From Frankiales bacterium (lineage in GTDB: Bacteria; Actinomycetota; Actinomycetes; Mycobacteriales; SCTD01): 6,187 bases of DNA. How positions within the stretch are numbered: the first letter of the stretch is position 1; each line of letters starts with the position of its first letter. Position numbers and translations under genes: made by a program. Below are positions 1 to 5,148 of this stretch, piece by piece. The stretch covers positions 1-6,187 of the forward strand of contig JAODNF010000325.1 in assembly GCA_025464915.1 (NCBI GenBank), given 5' to 3'. The notes under the pieces are model-generated. The model worked only from the letters and a program-made list of their open reading frames with translations. It was not told where the DNA came from and searched no databases.

Positions 1-1
1 G

Positions 2-286
2 GCCGCGGCGGCGCGGCTGGTCGTCGAGCGCCGGCGGCAGGGGGGGTTGTCCGTGCCGCGCGGCCCGAACGCCGCGACCCGGCTGAACCCCGCGGGCCTC
101 ACGACGCGCGAGATCGAGGTGCTGCAGCTCGTCGCGGACGGCCGCACCAACCCCGAGATCGCGGCCGCCCTGCACCTGAGCGCGAAGACGGTCGGCCACC
201 ACCTGGGCCACGTCTTCGAGAAGCTCGAGGTGCGCACCCGGACCGAGGCCGCGTCGAGGGCGGCCGCCCTCGGCGTCGTGAAATAG
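2..286 (+). CDS. LuxR-type transcriptional regulator, C-terminal DNA-binding domain (5' end outside window)
   Basis: The reading frame is open from base 2 to a TAG at 284-286 and encodes a complete LuxR/GerE helix-turn-helix as the last ~65 residues. The hallmark pattern is visible: LTTREIEVLQLVADGRTNPEIA, then LHLSAKTVGHH and a KLEVRTR end of the recognition region. A TTG at 47 could start a 79-residue protein, but the frame continues upstream without a stop (AAAARLVVERRRQGG), and the linker VPRGPNAATRLNPAGLT is the type I know from the C-termini of large ATPase-LuxR (LAL-like) or AAA-LuxR regulators. I therefore infer a long multidomain regulator cut by the window edge. Its signal-sensing part is not visible, so its target and ligand cannot be named. 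A short inverted repeat (286-297, GGGC-ATCT-GCCC) follows the stop but has no T-tract. Confidence 0.85.
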   Translation, partial: AAAARLVVERRRQGGLSVPRGPNAATRLNPAGLTTREIEVLQLVADGRTNPEIAAALHLSAKTVGHHLGHVFEKLEVRTRTEAASRAAALGVVK

Positions 287-319
287 GGCATCTGCCCGAT
301 GTCCCGGCGGGGCGGCGGG

Positions 320-329
320 TGCACCTTGT
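320..329 (+). repeat. 10-bp direct repeat TGCACCTTGT, copy 1 (copy 2 at 660-669)
   Basis: The identical 10-mer TGCACCTTGT occurs at 320-329 and 660-669, in the two consecutive intergenic gaps, 44 bases before the DUF4242 start (374) and 24 bases before the GGDEF-EAL start (694). Copy 1 also lies in a small hairpin (GCACC 321-325 with GGTGC 333-337). It could be a shared regulator site, but ten bases in GC-rich DNA may also recur by chance. Confidence 0.3.
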
Positions 330-361
330 GGAGGTGCGGCCAGGGGGGTCGCCGCGACACT

Positions 362-369
362 GGAGGAAA
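362..369 (+). promoter_or_regulatory. Ribosome binding site deciding the DUF4242 start
   Basis: GGAGG at 362-366 lies 7 bases before the ATG at 374, ideal Shine-Dalgarno spacing. It rules out the earlier in-frame start at 299, which would add 25 residues of low-complexity sequence unlike the family. It is the only strong Shine-Dalgarno site I see in the window. Confidence 0.85.
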
Positions 370-373
370 CGAC

Positions 374-646
374 ATGCCCCGCTACCTGATCGAGCGCGAG
401 CTGCCCGGCGCCGGCAAGCTGTCCGTCGACGAGCTCAATGGCATCGCGAAGAAGTCCAACGAGGTCCTCGCCGGCATGGCCGGTCGCGCCCACTGGGTCG
501 AGAGCTACGTGACCGACGACGCCATCACCTGCGTCTACATCGCCGACAGCCCGGAGGCCGTCCGCGAGCACGCCTCCTGCGGCGGCTTCCCCGTCACGAG
601 CATCCGTGAGGTCGGCCACGTGATCGACCCGCTCACGGGGGAGTAG
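374..646 (+). CDS. DUF4242 / SCO4226-like small protein
   Basis: A 90-residue soluble protein starting MPRYLIERELPGAGKLS and ending GHVIDPLTGE. The pattern (MPRYLIERE at the N-terminus, SYVTDD followed by CVYIA in the middle, REHA..GGFP then I.EV..VIDP at the end) is that of the DUF4242 family. The family includes Streptomyces SCO4226, described as a nickel-binding protein with a ferredoxin-like fold; the physiological role of most members is unknown. The length is normal for the family, with no signal peptide or membrane segment. Whether this copy binds metal is not shown by sequence: histidines (in RAHWVES and REHASC) and one cysteine near residue 74 are possible ligands, but I cannot align them to the known site. 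It lies 87 bases after the LuxR gene and 47 before the GGDEF-EAL gene on the same strand, so co-transcription is possible but not required. Confidence 0.82.
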   Translation: MPRYLIERELPGAGKLSVDELNGIAKKSNEVLAGMAGRAHWVESYVTDDAITCVYIADSPEAVREHASCGGFPVTSIREVGHVIDPLTGE

Positions 647-648
647 TC

Positions 649-676
649 CCAACGGGTCATGCACCTTGTCCGATTG
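649..676 (+). promoter_or_regulatory. Candidate sigma-28 (FliA/WhiG)-type promoter for the GGDEF-EAL gene
   Basis: TCCGATTG at 669-676 matches the CCGAT core of the sigma-28 -10 consensus (GCCGATAA), and CCAA at 649-652 lies 16 bases upstream, the spacing of the -35 element TAAA. Transcription would begin near 683, just before the ATG at 694. The -35 match is partial and CCGAT is not rare in such GC-rich DNA, so this is a candidate only. It would fit a motility or developmental sigma factor controlling a c-di-GMP enzyme. Confidence 0.33.
660..669 (+). repeat. 10-bp direct repeat TGCACCTTGT, copy 2
   Basis: Second copy of the 10-mer at 320-329. It overlaps the spacer and first base of the candidate sigma-28 promoter at 649-676, so a protein bound here could affect transcription of the GGDEF-EAL gene. 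No other support. Confidence 0.3.
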
Positions 677-693
677 CTGGGGAAACTCCCTGC

Positions 694-2541
694 ATGGACC
701 GCGACCAGGCCCTTCTCGAGCTGGCGCTGAGCGACGAGCCCACTCCGGTGCTCGTCGCTCACGCGCGCCGGCTCTCGGACGGACAGGACGCGCCGTTCGG
801 GCTCAAGGTCGAGGACGTGCTCACGCGCACCCTGACCCGGCGCGCCGCCTACGAGGACGCGAGGCGCAGCGAGCAGCGACTGGTCGAGGCCCAGCGGATC
901 TCCCAGGTCGGGAGCTACGACTTCGAGATCGCGACGAACACCAACCTCTGGAGCGACCAGCTCTTCCGCATCTACGGCCGCGAACCGCAGTCGTTCATGG
1001 CGAGCTACGAGGTGTTCCTCGGGATGCTGCACCCGGACGACGTCGAGCACGTCACGTCCGTTCACCAGCGGTCCCTCGCGACCCTCGAGCCCTACGAGAT
1101 GGAGGAGCGCGTCGTCTGGCCGGACGGCCAGGTGCGCACCCTCGCCAGCTGGGGCGAGATCGTCGTCGGTGAGGACGGCAACCCGGCTCGGATGGTCGGC
1201 ATCTGCTGGGACATCACCGAGCGCAAGCAGATGGAGGCGCAGCTCGTCCACGAGGCCCTGCACGACCGGCTGACCGGTCTTCCCAACCGGGTCCTGTTCG
1301 TCGACCGGCTCGCGCAGTCTGTCACCAGTCAGAACCGCAACCTCGGTGCACCGGCGGTGCTGTTCCTCGACGTCGACCGGTTCAAGGTGGTCAACGACAG
1401 CCTGGGTCACGACGCCGGCGACGAGATCCTGGTCGAGCTCGCCGGCCGGCTCGCGGAGCTGATGCGCCCCGGCGACACCGTCGGCCGCTTCGGTGGCGAC
1501 GAGTTCGTCGTGCTCTGCCAGGGCATCCAGCACCCCGCTGAGGCGATGCACGTCGCGGAACGGCTGATCGAGGGGGTCAGCGGTCCGGTGTCCGTGACCG
1601 GTGCCGACGTGGTGCTGTCGGTCAGCGTCGGTATCGCGATCTCGTCCTCGCAGGACGATGCGCCCGCGGACCTGCTGAGGGACGCGGACGCCGCGATGTA
1701 CCGCGCGAAGCGCGACGGCCGTGCCCGGTGCGTGCTGTTCGCCGACACGATGCGCGACGAGGCCCTGGCGCGCCTCGAGACGGAGGTGGAGCTCCGCCGG
1801 GCGATGACCGACGGTCAGCTCCGGCTGCACTACCAGCCGGTGGTGGACCTCGGGTCCCGGCAGGTCGTCGGGTTCGAGGCGCTGCTGCGGTGGGAGCACC
1901 CGACGCGTGGGCTGGTGCTGCCGGGCGAGATCATCGACATCGCGGAGGAGACCGGCCTGATCGTCCCGATCGGGGAGTGGGTGCTCCACGAGGCCTGCGA
2001 GCAGCTCGCCCGGTGGCACCAGGTCCAGCCGGAGCTGACGATGGCGGTCAACCTGTCCGGCGTGCAGCTCGGTCGCATCGAGCTCGTCCGCCGCGTTGCT
2101 GCCGTCGTCGACGCGACCGGCATCGACCCGCCCCTGCTCTCACTCGAGATCACCGAGAGCGTCCTCATGGGCGACGCCGAGGAGGCCCTCGGGATGCTGC
2201 TCGACCTCAAGGCCCTCGGCGTGCGCATCAGCATCGACGACTTCGGCACCGGCTACTCGTCGCTGAGCTACCTCAAGAGGTTCCCGGTCGACGTGCTGAA
2301 GATCGACCGCTCCTTCGTCGACGGGCTGGGCACGGACGCCGACGACCTCGCGATCGTGCAGGCGATCCTCGCCCTGGCCGGGGCGCTCGGCATCGACACC
2401 ATCGCCGAGGGGATCGAGACCGAGGCGCAGCGCGACGTCCTGCAGAGCCTGGGCTGCCGGCACGCGCAGGGGTTCCTGCTCGGCCGTCCCGCTGCCGCCG
2501 CCGACACCCGCCTCGGCGCGATCGTCCCGGGTCCGCGCTGA
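694..2541 (+). CDS. PAS-GGDEF-EAL cyclic-di-GMP turnover protein (bifunctional by motif)
   Basis: A 615-residue cytoplasmic protein with no evident membrane segment. Residues 1-65 are a helical lead-in. A PAS (fold-3-like) sensor spans about 70-176, from SQVGSYDFE to CWDITERK. The GGDEF domain spans about 185-345: HDRLTGLPNR at 190-199, metal-binding DVDRFK at 226-231, active-site GGDEF at 267-271, and an inhibitory I-site RPGD at 258-261 exactly five residues before GGDEF. The EAL domain spans about 365-605: EALLRW at 395-400, N453, E485 in EITES, DDFGTGYSS at 515-523, K536 and D538 in KIDRSF, and E572 in AEGIET. All key residues for GTP cyclisation to c-di-GMP (GGDEF) and its hydrolysis to pGpG (EAL) are therefore present; which activity dominates cannot be read from sequence. 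The PAS domain presumably gates activity, ligand unknown. The ATG at 694 has only a weak GGGGA (679-683) upstream. Its stop is one base from the stop of the convergent hydrolase. Confidence 0.95.
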   Translation: MDRDQALLELALSDEPTPVLVAHARRLSDGQDAPFGLKVEDVLTRTLTRRAAYEDARRSEQRLVEAQRISQVGSYDFEIATNTNLWSDQLFRIYGREPQSFMASYEVFLGMLHPDDVEHVTSVHQRSLATLEPYEMEERVVWPDGQVRTLASWGEIVVGEDGNPARMVGICWDITERKQMEAQLVHEALHDRLTGLPNRVLFVDRLAQSVTSQNRNLGAPAVLFLDVDRFKVVNDSLGHDAGDEILVELAGRLAELMRPGDTVGRFGGDEFVVLCQGIQHPAEAMHVAERLIEGVSGPVSVTGADVVLSVSVGIAISSSQDDAPADLLRDADAAMYRAKRDGRARCVLFADTMRDEALARLETEVELRRAMTDGQLRLHYQPVVDLGSRQVVGFEALLRWEHPTRGLVLPGEIIDIAEETGLIVPIGEWVLHEACEQLARWHQVQPELTMAVNLSGVQLGRIELVRRVAAVVDATGIDPPLLSLEITESVLMGDAEEALGMLLDLKALGVRISIDDFGTGYSSLSYLKRFPVDVLKIDRSFVDGLGTDADDLAIVQAILALAGALGIDTIAEGIETEAQRDVLQSLGCRHAQGFLLGRPAAAADTRLGAIVPGPR

Positions 2542-2542
2542 C

Positions 2543-3370
2543 TCACACCGGGTAGGCGCGCACCTGCTCCAGCACCAGCGCGGCCGCCAGATCCGGTACG
2601 ACGTCAGGGATCCAGTGCGACACCCCCTCGAGCACCTCGAAGCGGAAAGCACCCGTCACCCAGTCCCCGCAGCGCTCCGCCGCCGGTCGAAGGACCGCGG
2701 TGTCCCCGTCGCTCCAGACGAACAGGGTCGGCACGCCGACCTTCCCTGCGGCAGCGCGCGGGTCCGTGACGACGATCGCGCGGTACCACGCCAGTCCGCC
2801 CCGCAGCGCCCCCGGCTGCTTCATCGCGGCCGCGTCCCGGGCCGCCGCCTCGGGTTGCTGACCGGCGTCGACGAGCTCCTTCTCGAGCCGCTTCTCGAGG
2901 ACCCGCTCAGGAAGGAACGGCAGCTGGAAGAAGTACATGTACGACGACGCGAGGACCTGCCTGCTCGTCAGCATCGCCTGGCGGAAAGCCCCCGGGTGCG
3001 GCACGGAGAACGCGGTCAGCGAGGCGAGCCGCTCTGGGTGCGCCTCCGCGAACGACCACGCCACCGCCGCGCCCCAGTCGTGCCCGACGAGGTGCACCTT
3101 CTCAGCACCCGCCGCGTCGATCAGCGCTCTCGCATCCGCGACCAGCTCGCTCAGCCGATAGGCGCTTCGCGCCCCCGGCCGGGCGCCGGGGGAGTAGCCC
3201 CGCTGGTCCGGCGCCAGACACCGGTAGCCCTGCTCCACGAGTCGATCCGTGACGCCCGACCACGACGTCGCCCGCTGCGGGAACCCGTGCAGCAGCACCA
3301 CGACCTCGCCGTCCGCAGGCCCGGTGTCGGTGACGTCGAAGACCAGGCCGTCGCGCTCGAAGCTCTCCAC
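2543..3370 (-). CDS. Alpha/beta-fold hydrolase, epoxide hydrolase type
   Basis: A 275-residue soluble enzyme if started at the GTG at 3370 (MESFERDGLVFDV...). The oxyanion motif HGFP is at 28-31, DQRGYSPG at 55-62, and the nucleophile elbow GHDWGAA at 96-102 gives Asp98, an aspartate as in epoxide hydrolases and haloalkane dehalogenases, not a serine. The charge-relay acid is probably D223 (SDGD at 220-223) and the histidine is H252 (GVSHW). Two cap-domain tyrosines typical of epoxide hydrolases are present: Y144 in YMYFFQLP and Y196 in WYR. That favours epoxide hydrolase (epoxide plus water to a vicinal diol through an ester intermediate) over dehalogenase; the natural substrate is unknown. 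An upstream GTG at 3406 would add 12 residues (MRAPRGRGTLPV) that do not look like the family; I prefer 3370 because a possible -10 hexamer lies 7 bases upstream. Converges with the GGDEF-EAL gene and diverges from the SnoaL-like gene. Confidence 0.9.
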   Translation of the reverse strand: MESFERDGLVFDVTDTGPADGEVVVLLHGFPQRATSWSGVTDRLVEQGYRCLAPDQRGYSPGARPGARSAYRLSELVADARALIDAAGAEKVHLVGHDWGAAVAWSFAEAHPERLASLTAFSVPHPGAFRQAMLTSRQVLASSYMYFFQLPFLPERVLEKRLEKELVDAGQQPEAAARDAAAMKQPGALRGGLAWYRAIVVTDPRAAAGKVGVPTLFVWSDGDTAVLRPAAERCGDWVTGAFRFEVLEGVSHWIPDVVPDLAAALVLEQVRAYPV

Positions 3371-3377
3371 GACGGGC

Positions 3378-3383
3378 AGTGTG
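3378..3383 (-). promoter_or_regulatory. Possible -10 element for a leaderless hydrolase transcript
   Basis: On the minus strand CACACT (one mismatch to TANNNT) ends 7 bases before the GTG at 3370. No Shine-Dalgarno sequence precedes that GTG, so a leaderless mRNA is plausible. No convincing -35 is visible. Confidence 0.3.
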
Positions 3384-3612
3384 CCCCGGCCACGCGGTGC
3401 CCTCACCTCGGGGTGCGATCAGCTGGCACAGTGCGTCCGGCGCACCGCTCCGGGCCAAGGCTCCCGCCCCTCGGGTCCGCCGTCCCATCCGCCGGCGAGG
3501 AGCAACACGCGCACCTTGCGGTCTGATCGGGCGGCGTCCGTGCCGCAGGCACACCCTGCGACCTGGTGGTGCTCCCGCTGCACGCCGACGCGCCCTCGCA
3601 CTGCCGCCGTGG

Positions 3613-3618
3613 CAGCAT
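3613..3618 (+). promoter_or_regulatory. Possible -10 element for a leaderless SnoaL-like transcript
   Basis: CAGCAT (one mismatch to TANNNT) ends 6 bases before the GTG at 3625, with no Shine-Dalgarno sequence between. No clear -35. The 254 bases between the divergent starts at 3370 and 3625 otherwise hold only a small hairpin (GTGCC-GCA-GGCAC, 3540-3552) and no convincing gene. Confidence 0.3.
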
Positions 3619-3624
3619 CCGTCC

Positions 3625-4158
3625 GTGACCGGACTTCGCCCGCAGCCCCTGGATCCCGCCGATCACCTCGAGCTGCAGCGGCTCGGGTACCTCTACTGCC
3701 ACGCCGTCGACCGCGGCGACCTGACCCTGCTCCGCAGCCTCTACACCGACGACGGGTACGACGACCACGGCGCCATGTTCAGCGGCACCGCAGACGACTA
3801 CGTCGCCTGGCTCCCCAAGATGCTCGCCGGCGTCGACGTGATCCGCCACGAGATCACCAACGCGCTGTTCGTCGTCGACAGCGACCGGGCGCAAGGCCAG
3901 CTCATCAACAACGCCTACCACCGCATGGGCACCACCGAGGTCGTCATCGGCGGCCGCTACCTCGACACCTACCGCCGCACCCCGGGCGGCTGGCGCATCC
4001 AGCACCGCTCCCTCGTCCTGGACACCTTCCAGCAGCGCGAGGCGTCCGAGGCGGGGGGCTTCATCGGCAAGGGCGTCGCACGGGGTACGAAGGACGCGAC
4101 CGATCCGGGCTACGCCCTCGAGCTCTTCGCCCGCGTCGCCGCTGAAGCAGGCGACTGA
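3625..4158 (+). CDS. SnoaL-like / NTF2-fold family protein
   Basis: A 177-residue soluble protein starting at GTG 3625 (MTGLRPQPLDPADHLEL). The frame is open further upstream, but the upstream part is arginine/proline-rich low-quality sequence, and the family-like sequence begins here. The SnoaL_4-type pattern is clear: an N-terminal helix with YLYCHAVDRGD (22-32), LRSLYTDDGYDDHG (36-49), FSGTADDYVAWLP (52-64), then RHEITNALF around H75, and a C-terminal beta sheet containing GGRYLDTYRRTPGGWRIQHRS. In related fold members such as LinA (dehydrochlorinase) and scytalone dehydratase, an Asp-His pair is catalytic; D29 and H75 are the likely equivalents here, so a lyase or isomerase-type activity is possible, but family members differ too much to name a substrate. 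Third-position GC is about 93% by hand count. Converges with the 4203-4796 gene, 44 bases apart. Confidence 0.85.
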   Translation: MTGLRPQPLDPADHLELQRLGYLYCHAVDRGDLTLLRSLYTDDGYDDHGAMFSGTADDYVAWLPKMLAGVDVIRHEITNALFVVDSDRAQGQLINNAYHRMGTTEVVIGGRYLDTYRRTPGGWRIQHRSLVLDTFQQREASEAGGFIGKGVARGTKDATDPGYALELFARVAAEAGD

Positions 4159-4182
4159 GTCCCAGCAACGCCGCGGCGGCAC

Positions 4183-4196
4183 CGCCAGCACTGGCG
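4183..4196. terminator. Candidate bidirectional hairpin between convergent genes
   Basis: CGCCAG (4183-4188) and CTGGCG (4191-4196) form a perfect 6-bp inverted repeat around CA, in the 44-base gap between two convergent stop codons (4158 and 4203). The position suits a shared terminator, but the loop is tight and there is no T-tract on either strand. Confidence 0.35.
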
Positions 4197-4202
4197 CTGT
4201 GC

Positions 4203-4796
4203 TCACGTCTCGGGGTCGAGGAAGTGCTGCACAGGCGCGTCCGTCCAGAGCTGTACCTCCACGAACGACTCCACGAGCTCGTCAGCAAAGCTCGTGTAGT
4301 CCGCTCTCGGTGTCACGTCCGGCATGCCGTACCGCTCCAACACCCGTTCCAAGCGCGAGATCGGATACACCGCCGCCCGCTCGGGCACTGCGGTCGCTGG
4401 GTAGCCGAACTGCGGGCCGAAGCCCATAGCGCTGAAGCTGTCGACAAGCGTGAAGCTCGTCTGCTCCGGCGGCAGGTCAGACAGGGGAAGCGAGAGTGAA
4501 CGCATGCCTAGGGCAAGGCCCTCGAACCAGGTCGAGGTGCCGAGGCAGAAGTAGTGCGGCGCAGCGCGCTCTGGCTGCCCCCCGGAAGCAAGGAACACTT
4601 CCCGCAGGCGAGTCTCCGTCAGCCGACGCCATGCGATGTAACCGCGCCCGAAGGGCCGATGCTGAACGCCCTGACGCCGCATCTCGTTGAGGTCGGACAT
4701 GACCGCGAGCACTGCCTCCTCGGACAGGTCCGAGAGGTTCTGGAACGGCTTTCGGCCGGGCAGGTAGTAATGCGTCGCGAAGTCCGGAACACGCAC
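4203..4796 (-). CDS. Uncharacterised 197-residue protein with atypical codon use
   Basis: I do not recognise a characterised family. The product starts at GTG 4796 (MRVPDFATHYYLPGRKPFQNLSDLS) and is soluble, with no signal peptide or membrane helix. Visible features are an aromatic N-terminal stretch (ATHYYLP, 7-13), a helical segment SEEAVLAVMSDLNEMRRQG, FGRGYIAWRRLTE, a mid-region PHYFCLGTSTWFEGL, and a C-terminal FVEVQLWTDAPVQHFL. The ordered, aromatic-rich composition argues for a real folded protein and not a shadow frame; overlapping plus-strand frames give arginine-rich nonsense. My hand count finds about 35 of 198 codons ending in A or T (third-position GC near 82%), including rare aga, cta and tta-like types such as ttg, gta and aca, against about 97% in the neighbouring aldo/keto reductase. 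This suggests later acquisition or relaxed selection. No catalytic motif is evident and I assign no function. Confidence 0.75.
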   Translation of the reverse strand: MRVPDFATHYYLPGRKPFQNLSDLSEEAVLAVMSDLNEMRRQGVQHRPFGRGYIAWRRLTETRLREVFLASGGQPERAAPHYFCLGTSTWFEGLALGMRSLSLPLSDLPPEQTSFTLVDSFSAMGFGPQFGYPATAVPERAAVYPISRLERVLERYGMPDVTPRADYTSFADELVESFVEVQLWTDAPVQHFLDPET

Positions 4797-4803
4797 CCGG
4801 CCA

Positions 4804-4809
4804 AGGCTA
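4804..4809 (-). promoter_or_regulatory. Probable -10 element for leaderless transcription of the 4203-4796 gene
   Basis: On the minus strand TAGCCT fits TANNNT and ends exactly 7 bases before the GTG at 4796. No Shine-Dalgarno sequence lies between. This supports the chosen start and a leaderless mRNA; a good -35 is not visible. Confidence 0.45.
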
Positions 4810-4859
4810 CGGACCTTTGCCCTCGCGACGGGCGTCTCGCTGAAGACCGCCGCATCGAG

Positions 4860-5126
4860 TCAGAACGGCTGAGGCCCGCGAAGCGCCTCGTCACTGCGAC
4901 GACCGCTCGCGAAGCGCCAGCACCTGGTTTCGGGGATGCGCCCCGCCGCTAGCCGGTGCATCGCCAGCCACTCGATCGCCCGTTGGGCGGGTGCAGCCAG
5001 CGGCCGGCCCTGCTCGTCGGAGGCGATCGTCCCGTCGGCGAACGCTCTGACGACGACGCAGCCGTCGGGCCAGCCGTGCCCACCGCCTCGGTAGCCGGCT
5101 GAGACGAGCTCGTCGACGGCAGTGAT
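4860..5126 (-). pseudogene. Coding-like 88-residue reading frame lacking a canonical start codon
   Basis: Reading the minus strand from 5126 to a TGA at 4860-4862 gives a protein-like sequence: TAVDELVSAGYRGGGHGWPDGC, then VVVRAFADGTIASDEQGRPL, then AQRAIEWLAMHRLAAGRIPETRCWRF. It has natural composition and about 84% third-position GC, matching the gene at 4203-4796. An in-frame TAA at 5136-5138 closes it upstream, and there is no ATG, GTG or TTG before an internal ATG at 4961. At 5124-5126 the codon ATC sits where ATG would give a very natural N-terminus (M-T-A-V-D-E-L). It is therefore either a gene that lost its start by a single base change, a case of non-canonical initiation, or a sequencing error. 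I recognise no family; the DGTIASDEQGRPL part only suggests a small cytoplasmic protein. It fills most of the otherwise empty 352 bases between 4797 and 5148. Confidence 0.5.
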
Positions 5127-5142
5127 GTCGCGTGGTTAGGGT
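5113..5142 (+). promoter_or_regulatory. Probable promoter for leaderless aldo/keto reductase mRNA
   Basis: TAGGGT (-10, fits TANNNT) at 5137-5142 ends 6 bases before the ATG at 5149; TCGACG at 5113-5118 resembles the -35 TTGACR with an 18-base spacer. Transcription would begin at or next to the ATG, and no Shine-Dalgarno sequence is present. It overlaps the start region of the minus-strand frame at 4860-5126. Confidence 0.5.
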
Positions 5143-5148
5143 CGCGGC

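Noticed and set aside
47..286. A stand-alone 79-residue LuxR protein starting at TTG 47
   Set aside because: The frame is open to the left edge and the upstream residues and linker look like the inside of a larger regulator, so a partial gene is more likely.
535..2019. A 494-residue open frame on the minus strand across the GGDEF-EAL gene
   Set aside because: Translation is Arg/His/Val/Leu-rich without motifs, as expected for the antisense frame of a GC-rich gene; the plus strand encodes intact PAS, GGDEF and EAL domains.
2615..3526. A 303-residue plus-strand frame opposite the epoxide hydrolase
   Set aside because: Arginine/proline-rich shadow; the minus strand has the full hydrolase catalytic set.
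3540..3552. Inverted repeat GTGCC-GCA-GGCAC as an operator or terminator
   Set aside because: Only 5 bp in very GC-rich DNA, no T-tract, and not adjacent to a start or stop.
3419..3601. A 60-residue minus-strand frame in the gap between the divergent hydrolase and SnoaL-like genes
   Set aside because: It contains a hydrophobic VRVLLLAGGWDGG stretch and moderate third-position GC, but no ribosome binding site or recognisable motif. It is too short to support.
3403..4206. A 267-residue minus-strand frame opposite the SnoaL-like gene
   Set aside because: Valine/alanine-rich shadow without motifs; the plus strand matches the SnoaL-like pattern.
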